The position numbers were made by a program, and so were the translations under genes. From Hymenobacter telluris (GTDB taxonomy: Bacteria > Bacteroidota > Bacteroidia > Cytophagales > Hymenobacteraceae): DNA of 64,000 bases. Below, piece by piece: positions 46,573 to 57,239 of the stretch (positions within the stretch are counted from its first letter, which is position 1; each line of letters opens with the position of its first letter). The notes below the pieces were generated by a model. That model ran no database searches and was not told the origin of the DNA. It saw only the letters and a list, made by a program, of their open reading frames with translations. The DNA lies in contig NZ_JAFLQZ010000001.1 in the NCBI RefSeq assembly GCF_017313265.1, positions 558,001 through 622,000 on the forward strand. The letters run 5' to 3'.

Positions 46573-47757
46573 CTACAGCTTTTCTACCACAATGCTGCTG
46601 GCGCCGCCACCCCCATTGCAGATGCCGGCTACCCCAATTTTGCCGCCTTCGTTGTGCAGCACGTTCACCAGCGTAGTGATGATGCGCGCGCCCGAAGCGC
46701 CCAGCGGGTGCCCCAACGATACGGCGCCGCCGTACACGTTTACCTTGGTACCCTCCAGGCTTAGCAGCTTGTTGTTTGCCAACGATACCACCGAAAACGC
46801 CTCATTGATTTCGTAGAAATCCACATCCTTGGCTTCCAGACCGGCATGTTTCAACGCCTTCGGAATGGCCAGGGCCGGCGAAGTCGTGAACCACTCGGGC
46901 GCCTGCTCGGCATCGGCAAAGCCCCGGATAAGCGCCAGCGGCTTGATGCCCAACGCATCGGCTTTTTCGCGGCTCATCAGCAGCACGGCGGCGGCGCCAT
47001 CGTTGAGGGTAGAGGCGTTGGCCGCCGTTACGGTGCCGCCATCTTTCAGGAAGGCCGGCTTGAGGCCCGGCACTTTGGCGAAATCCACCTTCAGATATTC
47101 TTCGTCGTCTTCAATCACCGTCACTTTGCCGCGGCTTTCGATGGTTACGGGCACTATTTCATCTTTCTTCTTGCCCGCCTTGGCAGCGGCAGCACTCCGG
47201 GTGTATGATTCAATGGCAAAAGCATCCTGCTGCTCGCGAGTGATGCCCATTTCCTTGGCCGTATTCTCGGCCGCGTTGCCCATGGCGTAGTCGTGGTAAG
47301 GGTCCCAGAGGCCGTCGCGCACCAGACCGTCAATCATCTGGCCGTGGCCGTATTTCGCGCCGAAACGGGCTTTGTCGAGGTAATAGGGCACATTGCTCAT
47401 GCTTTCCATGCCACCAGCCAAAATCACCTCGGCTTGCCCAAGCATGATGGCCTGGGCCCCGAACATAATGGCCTTGGTACCCGAGGCGCATACTTTGTTG
47501 ACGGTGGTACACTCCACGGTGTCGGGCAGGCCCGCTTTCTTAGCCGCTTGCCGGGCCGGGGCCTGGCCCAAGTTGGCTGAAATAACGTTGCCCATAATTA
47601 CCTGGTCCACTTCTTCAGGAGCAACGCCCGCTTTTTCCAGCGCGCCTTTCAAAGCAATGGCTCCCAGTTCCGTGGCCGACAACGAGGCCAAACTGCCGCC
47701 AAACGAGCCGATAGGAGTACGAACGGCGGCTACTATTACTACTTCTTTGATTTGCAT
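46573..47757 (-). CDS. acetyl-CoA C-acetyltransferase (type II thiolase)
   Basis: 394 residues. The nucleophilic Cys is in TTVNKVCASGTKAIMFG (about residue 90). The C-terminal catalytic His is in YGGAVSLGHPLGASGARI and the second Cys in GICNGGGGASSIVVEKL. It condenses or cleaves acetyl-CoA/acetoacetyl-CoA, serving butanoate, ketone-body or polyhydroxybutyrate-type metabolism; the local context does not decide. It is transcribed alone, 113 bp upstream of a terminator and before gltB. Confidence 0.96.
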   Translation of the reverse strand: MQIKEVVIVAAVRTPIGSFGGSLASLSATELGAIALKGALEKAGVAPEEVDQVIMGNVISANLGQAPARQAAKKAGLPDTVECTTVNKVCASGTKAIMFGAQAIMLGQAEVILAGGMESMSNVPYYLDKARFGAKYGHGQMIDGLVRDGLWDPYHDYAMGNAAENTAKEMGITREQQDAFAIESYTRSAAAAKAGKKKDEIVPVTIESRGKVTVIEDDEEYLKVDFAKVPGLKPAFLKDGGTVTAANASTLNDGAAAVLLMSREKADALGIKPLALIRGFADAEQAPEWFTTSPALAIPKALKHAGLEAKDVDFYEINEAFSVVSLANNKLLSLEGTKVNVYGGAVSLGHPLGASGARIITTLVNVLHNEGGKIGVAGICNGGGGASSIVVEKL

Positions 47758-47886
47758 AAATGCAGGGGTGGGAATGTGGTGGAATTTGTGAGGTAAAGGT
47801 AACGGGTGAAGTTGTGAACTGCCGCCGGTTGTTGCCAGGGCAGCTTGGCGGCTGGCTAGGCTGAGAGTGGACCGAGGGCTAAGAAG

Positions 47887-48882
47887 CTACCAAGTTGGCT
47901 TACCGGAGTCAGGTTTGCGGGTGCTCTTGCGTGGTAGCTGCTGCAAGTATTGTTGCTCGGCGGCATCCAGCGCCTGCAATACCTGCTTGGCCTGTCCGGT
48001 GCTCAGGTTCATTTGTTGCAGCCGGGCCCGTTGGGTTTGCATCTGGGTTTCGTCTAGCGCAGCGGTTTCGGTGCCCGCCCGTTTACTAGTTCCAGTGCTT
48101 GCCTCCGTACCAGTTTCGTCGTTGCTCAGCCCGTGTGTGGTGCCTGGTTCTGAGCCCTGCGCCATATTGCGTTCCTGCCCTTGGCCCGGTTGCAGGCTAC
48201 CGTTGGCCGTACTGCCCGGCGTCCCCGACGGGCGGTTTGGGTCACGCTGACCGTTCTGGTCGGGGCGGTTTTGCGGCGGGTTCTGCGGGTTGTCGGGCTG
48301 CTTTGGGTCGTTTAGCTCGCCTTCTTTATCCTGGCCAGGACGGGGTGGGGGCTGGCTGGCGGGGTCCTGCTGCTGGTCTTTGCGGTTTTCCGGGGTGGGT
48401 GGTGCCCCGGCCGGTACTGGGGGTGGCACGCTCGGGTCGTCGCGCCGCCGCCTTAAATAGTCACTAATCAGCTCATAGTCGTAGCGGGCTACGGCATTCG
48501 CCGGATTGGCTACCAGCGCCTGCTTCAGCAAGCGTAAAGCTTGGGCATACTCGCCTTTGCTTGCTGCCAATACTCCCAATTGCTGCCGGGCTACGCTGCG
48601 CATCTGTGGTTGGCGGCTGGTCAGCAGCCGGCCATAAGCGGTACGGGCGGTGCCTGGCTGGCCTGCCCGTACACTGGCATGGCCCCAGTTTAGCAGCACG
48701 GCTTCATCGGTAGCGCCCAGCTTTTCTACAGCCTCCTTGTAATAAGTAGCTGCTACCAGGTAATTGCCCTGCTGATACGCCGCTTGGGCTTTCCGGATAG
48801 ACTCATTCCGGTCATGAATGCCACTCAAGCCGTGCCAGCCGCCCCAAAAAGCCAGGAAAATAAGTAAGAAGCCCGTTTTCAT
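47887..48882 (-). CDS. batC: BatC-like TPR protein
   Basis: 331 residues. A hydrophobic N-terminus (about 3-20) is followed by TPR units (about 27-145; SIRKAQAAYQQGNYLVAATY, GEYAQALRLLKQALVANP). A disordered Pro/Gln/Asn/Asp-rich half comes next, with runs such as PDNPQNPPQNRPDQNGQRDP, and then a Gln-rich helical end (LQQMNLSTGQAKQVLQALDAAEQQYLQQL). It starts in the ATGA overlap with the VWA gene upstream. In the Bacteroidota 'Bat' operons the BatB-BatC pair is linked to aerotolerance and gliding; no MoxR, BatA or BatD gene is seen here. Confidence 0.82.
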   Translation of the reverse strand: MKTGFLLIFLAFWGGWHGLSGIHDRNESIRKAQAAYQQGNYLVAATYYKEAVEKLGATDEAVLLNWGHASVRAGQPGTARTAYGRLLTSRQPQMRSVARQQLGVLAASKGEYAQALRLLKQALVANPANAVARYDYELISDYLRRRRDDPSVPPPVPAGAPPTPENRKDQQQDPASQPPPRPGQDKEGELNDPKQPDNPQNPPQNRPDQNGQRDPNRPSGTPGSTANGSLQPGQGQERNMAQGSEPGTTHGLSNDETGTEASTGTSKRAGTETAALDETQMQTQRARLQQMNLSTGQAKQVLQALDAAEQQYLQQLPRKSTRKPDSGKPTW

Positions 48883-49850
48883 GGTTTGATTACTCGTACC
48901 GTAACAATAATGTCGAACACCAATAGCGCCAGTGCCAGCGCCAGCGGGTATCGGTAGCGGTTATCAGCCACTGATACCGACCGAACTTGCTCGGTTTGTC
49001 CCTCCAAACGGTTCAGGGCGTTTACCAGCAAAGCAAATTCGTCGCGCCGCTCCGATAACTCGAAATACTGCCCGCCGGTTTGCTCTGCCAGCCGCTGAAG
49101 CGGAGCGGGAGTGAGGCGGGTCACGGCGTCGCGGCCCCGGGCGTCGCGCAGGTAGCCGCCTCTGGGTTTCGGTAAGCGGCTGCCTTCCAGCGTGCCAACG
49201 CCCAGCGCAAATAGCCGCACCCCCGACCGCGCCAGTATCCGCAAAGTCGGCTCCAGGTTTTCGCCAAAATCTTCTCCGTCGCTCACCACTACCAGCGCCG
49301 TGGCGCGCGGCGTAGCCGTAGGAGGGAGCTTCGCCAGCCGGTCGAGGGCAATTTCCAAAGGCGGCGCAAAATCGGTAGCTCCCGGCGGCAGTAAGCTGGT
49401 TTGCAAAGTGCTCAGGAAAAGCTGAAGCGCGCCTTGGTCATAGGTGAGCGGGCACTGTACGTAAGCGTCGGCCCCGAATACAATCAACCCAATTCGGTCG
49501 GCCTGAAACCGGTTGATAAGAGTAGCCAACTCAGCTTTGGCTTTTTGCAGCCGCGTAGGAGCCACATCAGGCGCATCCATGGAGCGCGACACATCCACTA
49601 GCAACCACACATCCTTGCCCGTAGTCCGGACCGGGCGTTGCGTCACGCCGTACGCCGGTCCAAGCAGCGCCACACCCAGCAAGCCGAAATACAGCAGGCG
49701 CAAGGCCAGCTTCCAGCCCAAGCGCCAGCCCCGCTGGCCCAGCGGCGCGGCCAGTCGGCGGGTCCGCAGCGCGAATCCCACGTACAGCACGAAAAAAAAA
49801 CTCAGTGCCAATAGCTCGGGCCAGGCTACGGGATAAGCCCAGTTCAGCAT
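48879..49850 (-). CDS. batB: BatB-like VWA-domain membrane protein
   Basis: 323 residues from the ATG at 49850, the upstream frame being non-coding in look. Two helices at the N-terminus (about 11-27, 55-75) are followed by a von Willebrand A domain with the metal-ion site DVSRSMDAPD (DxSxS), the Thr in GATDFAP and Asp in VVVSDGEDFGEN. A final helix (about 300-318, YPLALALALLVFDIIVTVRV) closes the protein. The VWA domain would face the periplasm and bind protein partners in a metal-dependent way. It overlaps the TPR gene by 4 bp, a tight two-gene unit. Confidence 0.88.
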   Translation of the reverse strand: MLNWAYPVAWPELLALSFFFVLYVGFALRTRRLAAPLGQRGWRLGWKLALRLLYFGLLGVALLGPAYGVTQRPVRTTGKDVWLLVDVSRSMDAPDVAPTRLQKAKAELATLINRFQADRIGLIVFGADAYVQCPLTYDQGALQLFLSTLQTSLLPPGATDFAPPLEIALDRLAKLPPTATPRATALVVVSDGEDFGENLEPTLRILARSGVRLFALGVGTLEGSRLPKPRGGYLRDARGRDAVTRLTPAPLQRLAEQTGGQYFELSERRDEFALLVNALNRLEGQTEQVRSVSVADNRYRYPLALALALLVFDIIVTVRVIKP

Positions 49851-49992
49851 AGAATCAGATAAGGCAACGAAATGAGAATCATATAGAAACGGATTTGGCA
49901 GTCGTCGGCAGGCGACAAATATACGGTCTGGCCCGGCGGTGGCATACGGCTTCTGACAGGCCGCCAACCAATAAATTTTTACTAAAAAGCGG

Positions 49993-50020
49993 TTGTATGT
50001 AGAATTGACTTGTATATTTG
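49993..50020 (+). promoter_or_regulatory. promoter of the tRNA cluster
   Basis: TTG at 49993-49995, a 17-bp spacer and TATATTTG (50013-50020) match the Bacteroidota -33/-7 pattern. Predicted start is about 25 bp before tRNA-Ser, and the flanks are AT-rich. Confidence 0.6.
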
Positions 50021-50050
50021 CACACTCTTCAGCCGGAAGGGAGCAGAAAA

Positions 50051-50138
50051 AGAGAGATGGGTGAGTGGCTTAAACCAGTAGTTTGCTAAACTGCCGTAGC
50101 TCTAAAGGTTACCGGGGGTTCGAATCCCCCTCTCTCTA
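50051..50138 (+). tRNA. tRNA-Ser (GCU anticodon)
   Basis: Acceptor arms AGAGAGA (50051-50057) and TCTCTCT (50131-50137), D-arm GTGAGTGGC, anticodon stem GTAGT/ACTGC around TTGCTAA (anticodon GCT), long variable arm typical of serine tRNA, T-arm GGGGGTTCGAATCCCCC. CCA is not encoded. Confidence 0.93.
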
Positions 50139-50154
50139 CTTTTTCAGTCTGTTG

Positions 50155-50209
50155 AATTTCAAGTGTTGAAGGTTACCTGACCATCACCTAGCCTTCAACA
50201 TTTGAAATT
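50155..50209 (+). terminator. hairpin between tRNA-Ser and tRNA-Pro
   Basis: AATTTCAAGTGTTGAAGG (50155-50172) pairs with CCTTCAACATTTGAAATT (50192-50209), 18 bp with one G-U, followed by TATTTTTTC. It could terminate or process the tRNA-Ser transcript; tRNA-Pro begins only 8 bp later. Confidence 0.6.
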
Positions 50210-50217
50210 TATTTTTT

Positions 50218-50291
50218 CGGGGTGTAGCGTAGCCCGGTATCGCGCCTGCTTTGGGAGCAGGAGGCCGCAAGTTCGAATCTTGCCACCCCGA
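50218..50291 (+). tRNA. tRNA-Pro (UGG anticodon)
   Basis: 74 nt. Acceptor CGGGGTG (50218-50224) pairs with CACCCCG (50284-50290). D-arm GCGTAGCCCGG, anticodon stem CCTGC/GCAGG with loop TTTGGGA (anticodon TGG), T-arm GCAAGTTCGAATCTTGC. No CCA. Confidence 0.96.
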
Positions 50292-50332
50292 CATAAGTAA
50301 CCCCAGCCGCCGGGCCGGAGCCCATGGCTTCA

Positions 50333-50406
50333 GACCCCGTAGCTCAGCTGGATAGAGCAGCTGCCTTCTAAGCAGCCGGTCATGTGTTCGAATCACATCG
50401 GGGCCA
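50333..50406 (+). tRNA. tRNA-Arg (UCU anticodon) with an acceptor mismatch
   Basis: 74 nt. D-arm GCTCAGCTGGATAGAGC, anticodon stem GCTGC/GCAGC with loop CTTCTAA (anticodon TCT), T-arm ATGTGTTCGAATCACAT. The acceptor arms GACCCCG and CGGGGCC leave A2 opposite C71; a T at 50404 would restore the pair. Confidence 0.93.
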
Positions 50407-50417
50407 CTCTCAGAATC

Positions 50418-50450
50418 AACCACTTAGCGTAATTGCTAAGTGGTTTTTTT
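50418..50450 (+). terminator. terminator of the tRNA cluster
   Basis: AACCACTTAGC (50418-50428) pairs with GCTAAGTGGTT (50435-50445), loop GTAATT, then seven T residues. Confidence 0.92.
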
Positions 50451-50895
50451 ATGTTCGGGGCTAACAACTAGTTGCTTGCTCTTCTCTGCGGGCTGTTTTT
50501 TTACTTGGATTTGCCACCCCAGAGTGGCGGCCAGCTTGCCCAGGAATGATAAAGGCCTACCCTTATCCGTCTGATAAGAGCGGGCCTTTTGCGTTAGTCT
50601 CACATCTCCAGCAGCGGCCGCAGCATCTGTTGCAGTTGGTTACGCATCCTGTTCAGCACTCAGGCCACCGTGCGGAGTGGTTGGCTGGTCATCTTGTCAA
50701 CATCTCGGCAACTATAGGCTTCAGCTTTCAAGCGGAATACTACCTGGCCAGCCGACCGGAAGCCAGGCATCTACTGCGGCGGCATTATCGAGCACTGCCA
50801 GCTGTTCCGCATCAATTACCACTGGTGAGCTTACGGACATAGCAGAGCAGTTGCGGGCGTAAGGAAACAGCTTCTTATGGACACGCGCTACCTCA
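50451..50895. other. intergenic region downstream of the tRNA cluster
   Basis: 445 bp without a supported gene. It holds a hairpin at 50551-50589 (AAAGGCC/GGCCTTT outer arms, CTTATC/GATAAG inner). Minus-strand short frames (for example 50721-50900) have protein-like composition but no start, family or neighbour. They could be remnants of inserted DNA next to the tRNAs. Confidence 0.4.
50551..50589. terminator. hairpin with T-run downstream of the tRNAs
   Basis: Two nested stems (AAAGGCC/GGCCTTT, CTTATC/GATAAG), followed by TTTT on the plus strand. It may be a second terminator for the tRNA unit or a remnant. Confidence 0.45.
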
Positions 50896-52914
<2,019 letters not shown>

Positions 52915-52939
52915 TCAGCACATCAGCGCACACACAAGG

Positions 52940-55603
52940 CTAGTCAATCGTTTTGGTGGCGCCGGTCAGCACAAGGTCGGTTTGCTGCACGCGGCCGGCT
53001 TTCACCGCCGCCGCCAGGGGCTGGCCGCCGCCCACAAACACCTGCACTTTGCCGGCTTGCTCTACGCGGCGGGCTTGCGCATCGAGGCGCGAGAGTTGCC
53101 GTGGCGTCAGGGTGAACGTCACCGTTTTCTTCTCACCGGCTTTCAGATTTACGCGTCGGAAGCCTTCCAGGGCGTGCTGCGCCACGCGGCCCGAGGCGCC
53201 GGGGTGGCGCACATACAGCTGCACCACTTCGTCGCCGGGGCGCTGGCCGGTGTTCTGCACCTGCACGCTCACGCTGATGGGCTGCCCGGTAACGGGTTTC
53301 GACAGCACCTTGGCGTTGCTGTACTGGAAGGTGGTGTAGCTCAGGCCGTGGCCGAACGGATACAGCGGCTCGCCGGTGAAGTAGCGGTAGGTGCGGCCGG
53401 CCATGCTGTAGTCGTCGAAGGCGGGCAGCTGGGTTTCCGACTTGTAGAACGTCACGGGCAGGCGGCCGGCGGGGTTGTAGTCGCCAAAGAGCACGTCGGC
53501 CAGGGCGGTGCCGGCCGATTGGCCGCCGTACCAGGTGGTGAGCAGGGCCGGTAGGTTGGCGGCTTCCCACGGAGTAGCTAGCGCGCTGCCCGACATCATG
53601 GTAAAGACCACCGGCTTGCCGGAGCTGTGCAGCACCTTCAGCAACTCGGTTTGCACCTGGGGCAGACCAATGGTGGTCCGGTCGCCGCCGCTGAAGCCGG
53701 GCACTTTCACGTTCATTTCCTCGCCTTCCAGCTTGGGCGAAATGCCGCCCACAAACACAATGGCGTCGGCGTCCTTCACCTTGGCCAAGATGTTGGCGGC
53801 GTTCATGGGCACCACTTTCGCGCCGGTGAATTTGAGGATGGTGCGGCGGTCGGTTTGCAGGTATTCCAGGCGCAGCTTTAGCGGCTGGCCCGCCGTTACG
53901 TTCAGCACGTGCTGCTTGGTGGAGAAGCCGCGCCCGGCCCAGGCGTCCAGCACCAGCTTGTCGTCGACAAACAGCCGGTAGCCGTCGTCGCCGTTGATTT
54001 GCAGGGCCAGCTCTTCGGTTTTGGTGGGCGTGAACGTGGCCTGGTAGCGGGCCGAGAAGTTCTCGGCGGGCAGGCCGGGGGCCACCTCCATTTTCACGTT
54101 GGCCAGGTAGCGGTCCAGCCCCTCTTCCTGGCGGGTAACTACGGGCGCGCCCTCCAGGTTGGTGCCCTTGAAATATTCGGCCTGGAAGCCCGGCTTGCCA
54201 TTGTAGGCCAGCTGCTTGTTGATATCGAGTGGCTCGTACACAGTGTTGCTGGCGTAGTCCACGCCCTGCATGTACACCACCTCGGTGCCTTGGCCCACCT
54301 TGGCCCGGATGCCTTCGAGCGGCGTCACGATGTCGGTGGGGAAGCCGTTGTAGTTGCCGAGCTGCACGCTTTCGTTGTCGGCGTTGGGGCCGAGCACCAC
54401 AATCTTCTTCAGGTTTTTGCGCAGCGGCAAGGTGTTCTTCTCGTTTTTGAGCAGCACCACCGACTCGCGGGCCATGCGTAGGGCGTGGGCTTTATGCGGG
54501 GCGCTTTCCACCACGCTCAGCGGAATCCGGGCGTATTTCACGCGCTCCACCGGGTCGAACATGCCCAGCTGGAAGCGGATTTTATACAGCCGCTTCACCG
54601 ATACATCAAGCTGCTGCTCGGTAATCAGCTTTTTCTGCACCGATTCCAGCAGTGAGTTATAGGTGAAGAGCTTGCCAGTGGCGCACTCGATATCGGTGCC
54701 GTGCAGCACGGCGTTGGCGGCGGCGGTGGCGGCGTCGGGGTCGGTTTTGTGGTGCTGCCAGAAGTCGTTGATGCCGTCGCAGTCGGAGGTGACGTAGCCT
54801 TTGAACTTCCACTTGTCGTAGAGAATCTCGTTCATCAGCTTGTCACTACCACAGCAGGGCTGGCCGGCGTAGGCGTTGTAGGCGCACATCACCCCGGCCA
54901 CTTTAGCATCCACAATCAGGTCGCGAAAAGCGGGTAAGTAGGTGTCCCAGAGGTCGTAGTCGCTGATTTGGGCGTTGAACTCGTGGCGCGACGACTCGGG
55001 GCCGCTGTGCACGGCGAAGTGCTTGGCGCAGGCCGTGATTTTCAGGTATTTCGGGTCGTCGCCCTGGAAGCCTTTTACCAGCGCCGCGCCCAACTGGCCG
55101 GTCAGGTAGGGGTCTTCGCCGTAGGTTTCCTGGCCGCGGCCCCAGCGCGGGTCACGGAAGATGTTGATGTTGGGCGTCCAGAACGTGAGGCCCTGGTAGA
55201 TGCCCCGCTCGCCGCGCCGCACAAACTCCTGGTGCACCGCCCGCGCCTCGTCGGAGGTGATGGTGGCCATTTGCAGCATGGCGTCGGTGTTGAAGGTGGC
55301 GGCCATGCCGATGGCCTGCGGAAACACCGTGGTTTTCAGGCTGGTGCGGGCCACGCCGTGCAGGGCCTCGTTCCACCAGTTGTAGGCCGGAATACCCAGC
55401 CGGTCGATGGCCGGGGAGGCGTTGAGCATCTGCGACACCTTCTCGGGCAAAGTCAGGCGGCCCACCAAGTCATTGACCCGCTGGTCGATGGGCAGGTCGG
55501 GATTCTGGAAGGGGAATTCTGCAACCGGAGCCGAGGTGGTGGCCGCCGGCTGCGCCCCGCTGGTAAGTAAGAGCAGACCTAGTAAAGCAGTAGCAAGCTT
55601 CAT
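52940..55603 (-). CDS. GH3 beta-xylosidase/glucosidase with inserted PA14 domain
   Basis: 887 residues, signal peptide MKLATALLGLLLLTSGAQPA. The catalytic TIM-barrel domain (about 35-330) contains FWTPNINIFRDPRWGRGQET, KHFAVHS and the nucleophile motif YVTSDCDGIND with Asp274. The alpha/beta sandwich domain (about 370-440 and 600-720) is split by a PA14-type beta-barrel (about 465-600, YLANVKMEVAPGLPAENFSA, FSARYQATFTPTKTEELALQ), a carbohydrate-binding insertion known from some GH3. A fibronectin III-like C-terminal domain (about 760-880) ends the protein. It would release xylose or glucose from the non-reducing end of oligosaccharides in the periplasm; the locus favours beta-xylosidase. It follows the GH43-CBM6 gene across a palindromic element. 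Confidence 0.94.
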   Translation of the reverse strand: MKLATALLGLLLLTSGAQPAATTSAPVAEFPFQNPDLPIDQRVNDLVGRLTLPEKVSQMLNASPAIDRLGIPAYNWWNEALHGVARTSLKTTVFPQAIGMAATFNTDAMLQMATITSDEARAVHQEFVRRGERGIYQGLTFWTPNINIFRDPRWGRGQETYGEDPYLTGQLGAALVKGFQGDDPKYLKITACAKHFAVHSGPESSRHEFNAQISDYDLWDTYLPAFRDLIVDAKVAGVMCAYNAYAGQPCCGSDKLMNEILYDKWKFKGYVTSDCDGINDFWQHHKTDPDAATAAANAVLHGTDIECATGKLFTYNSLLESVQKKLITEQQLDVSVKRLYKIRFQLGMFDPVERVKYARIPLSVVESAPHKAHALRMARESVVLLKNEKNTLPLRKNLKKIVVLGPNADNESVQLGNYNGFPTDIVTPLEGIRAKVGQGTEVVYMQGVDYASNTVYEPLDINKQLAYNGKPGFQAEYFKGTNLEGAPVVTRQEEGLDRYLANVKMEVAPGLPAENFSARYQATFTPTKTEELALQINGDDGYRLFVDDKLVLDAWAGRGFSTKQHVLNVTAGQPLKLRLEYLQTDRRTILKFTGAKVVPMNAANILAKVKDADAIVFVGGISPKLEGEEMNVKVPGFSGGDRTTIGLPQVQTELLKVLHSSGKPVVFTMMSGSALATPWEAANLPALLTTWYGGQSAGTALADVLFGDYNPAGRLPVTFYKSETQLPAFDDYSMAGRTYRYFTGEPLYPFGHGLSYTTFQYSNAKVLSKPVTGQPISVSVQVQNTGQRPGDEVVQLYVRHPGASGRVAQHALEGFRRVNLKAGEKKTVTFTLTPRQLSRLDAQARRVEQAGKVQVFVGGGQPLAAAVKAGRVQQTDLVLTGATKTID

Positions 55604-55641
55604 AATATATTGGCAAAGTGAAGTTGTAATTACATCTGAGC

Positions 55642-55734
55642 GATGTAGGGGCAGGGCTTGCCCCTGCCCGTCGTTGAACGGAATCGTTGGGACGGCGCCA
55701 GCGTCCGGGCGGGGACAAGCCCCGCCGCTACATC
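55642..55734. repeat. GC-rich palindromic element upstream of GH3
   Basis: GATGTAGGGGCAGGGCTTGC at the left is answered by GCAAGCCCC-type inverted sequence ending GCCGCTACATC at the right (interior ~37 bp). It fills the 132-bp gap between the GH3 start and the stop of the GH43-CBM6 gene. Confidence 0.75.
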
Positions 55735-55735
55735 G

Positions 55736-57085
55736 TTATTCGAAGCGCACCCAGTCCACTTCTACGGCCGCCGCAGAAGACTTTGGCATGACATACAGCG
55801 CGTGCGTGCCGGGTTTGAAGGCCAGAACCGGGGCTTTCACGTCCTGCCAGGCGGAGCCTTTCGGCACGGCAACTTCCGCCACCACTGGCCCCGTAGCGTT
55901 ATCGAGCCGAATTTGCACCGTGGCCCCCGCAGTAGATGTTCCGCGGAGCGTAACGGATTTCGGCTTTTGCTTCCCGAAAGCTACCCCGTTGTATTGCACC
56001 CAACCCGCGCCGCTTGTGAAAACGGTTTTCCAGCCCTGGAACGTGTTGGCCGTGTCCAGGAAGGCAATGGCCGCGCCCTGCTTGCTCAGGTGGCTGTAGC
56101 GGTCCAGCTGGATTTTCTGCCGGGCATCGGTCAGGCCCACGCCGCGCAGGGTAGGTTTCACTTTGTTGATGGACCCGTCGGCGGCAAACGATAAGCTGTC
56201 GATTCGGACGGAGCGGTTCTTGTCGAACTTCGGCGACAAATCGTTGTGGTGGTAGAATAGGTACCACTGGTTGTTGAGTTGCAGCAGGGAGTGGTGGTTG
56301 GTCCAGCAGCCGGTCGGCGACTCGTCCATAATCACGCCCTTCACGGTAAACGGCCCGAGCGGGCTGGTGCTGGTGGCGTATTCGAGGCGCTCGGTCTTGT
56401 TCTCGACGTGCGGATACGTGAGGTAATAAATGCCCTTGCGCTCAAACACGTACGGGCCTTCCTTCAGGCCTTTGGTAGGCAGCTCGCCGAGGGTTTTGGG
56501 CTCTTCGGCTAGCTCCAGCAGGTTGCTTTTCAGCTTGGCCCCGTAGATGTTGCCCTGCGACCAATAGAGGTAAGCCTGCCCGTCTTTGTCGAGGAGCACG
56601 TTGGGGTCGATGCCGCGTACGCCCTTGATGGGCAGTGGTTGCGGCACAAACGGACCGGTGGGTTTGTCGGCCACGGCCACCCCGATGGTGAAGCCCTTGC
56701 TAACGGTTGTGTCTTTGGGGGTGGTGGGGAAGTAGAAGTAGTACTTGCCGTTGCGCTCAACGCAGTCGGGCGCCCACATGCTGTAGCTGTTGGGCTTCAC
56801 CCAGGGCACCTTGTTTTGGGTGACGATGACGCCGTGGTCGGTCCAGTCGGTGAGGTTGGCGGAGGAGAAAACGTGATAGTCTTCCATCACAAACCAGCCG
56901 GCCCGCCCGCGCCCTGGGGCAGCCGGAATATCGTGCGAGGGGTACACGTACACCCGGTTGTTGAACACGCGGGCCGTGGGGTCGGCGGTGAACTGATTAG
57001 TAATGAAGGGGTTTTGGGCGTGAGCGGGCGCAAGGCCAACGAGGAGAAGTGCTGCTGGTAGCCAGGGTTTCAGGTTCTGTATCAT
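55736..57085 (-). CDS. GH43-like enzyme with C-terminal CBM6-like domain
   Basis: 449 residues, signal peptide MIQNLKPWLPAALLLVGLAP (cleaved after AHAQ). The propeller (about 25-320) starts NPFITNQFTADPTARVFNNR, giving the catalytic-base Asp in ADPT, DPNVLLDKDGQAYLYWSQ with the second Asp, and the acid Glu in LKEGPYVFERKGIYYL. The C-terminal 120 residues (DRYSHLSKQGAAIAFLDTAN onward, ending AVEVDWVRFE) form a CBM6-type beta-sandwich. Enzymes of this kind are typically arabinofuranosidases or xylosidases acting on arabinoxylan. It lies between two palindromic elements, so it may be uncoupled from the upstream GH43. Confidence 0.92.
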   Translation of the reverse strand: MIQNLKPWLPAALLLVGLAPAHAQNPFITNQFTADPTARVFNNRVYVYPSHDIPAAPGRGRAGWFVMEDYHVFSSANLTDWTDHGVIVTQNKVPWVKPNSYSMWAPDCVERNGKYYFYFPTTPKDTTVSKGFTIGVAVADKPTGPFVPQPLPIKGVRGIDPNVLLDKDGQAYLYWSQGNIYGAKLKSNLLELAEEPKTLGELPTKGLKEGPYVFERKGIYYLTYPHVENKTERLEYATSTSPLGPFTVKGVIMDESPTGCWTNHHSLLQLNNQWYLFYHHNDLSPKFDKNRSVRIDSLSFAADGSINKVKPTLRGVGLTDARQKIQLDRYSHLSKQGAAIAFLDTANTFQGWKTVFTSGAGWVQYNGVAFGKQKPKSVTLRGTSTAGATVQIRLDNATGPVVAEVAVPKGSAWQDVKAPVLAFKPGTHALYVMPKSSAAAVEVDWVRFE

Positions 57086-57112
57086 AGGATGGGCAATGGT
57101 ATTCGTGCTGGT

Positions 57113-57230
57113 GGGGCCTCACCCCCCGGCCCCCTCTCCTAGGGGAGAGGGGGAGACGAATAGCTGTGGGCACTATTTGTCGACTGGCTCCCCTCTCCTT
57201 TTCGGAGAGGGGCCGGGGGGGAGGCGCCTC
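57113..57230. repeat. large palindromic intergenic element, copy 4 (GC-rich variant)
   Basis: GGGGCCTCACCCCCCGGCCC and its inverted end GGGGCCGGGGGGGAGGCGCC, with inner CCCCTCTCC/GGAGAGGGG. It is related to the copies at 35317, 36890 and 38388 in core arms but more GC-rich. It sits in the 154-bp gap between two GH43 genes of the xylan locus. Confidence 0.7.
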
Positions 57231-57239
57231 GTTGAAAAG

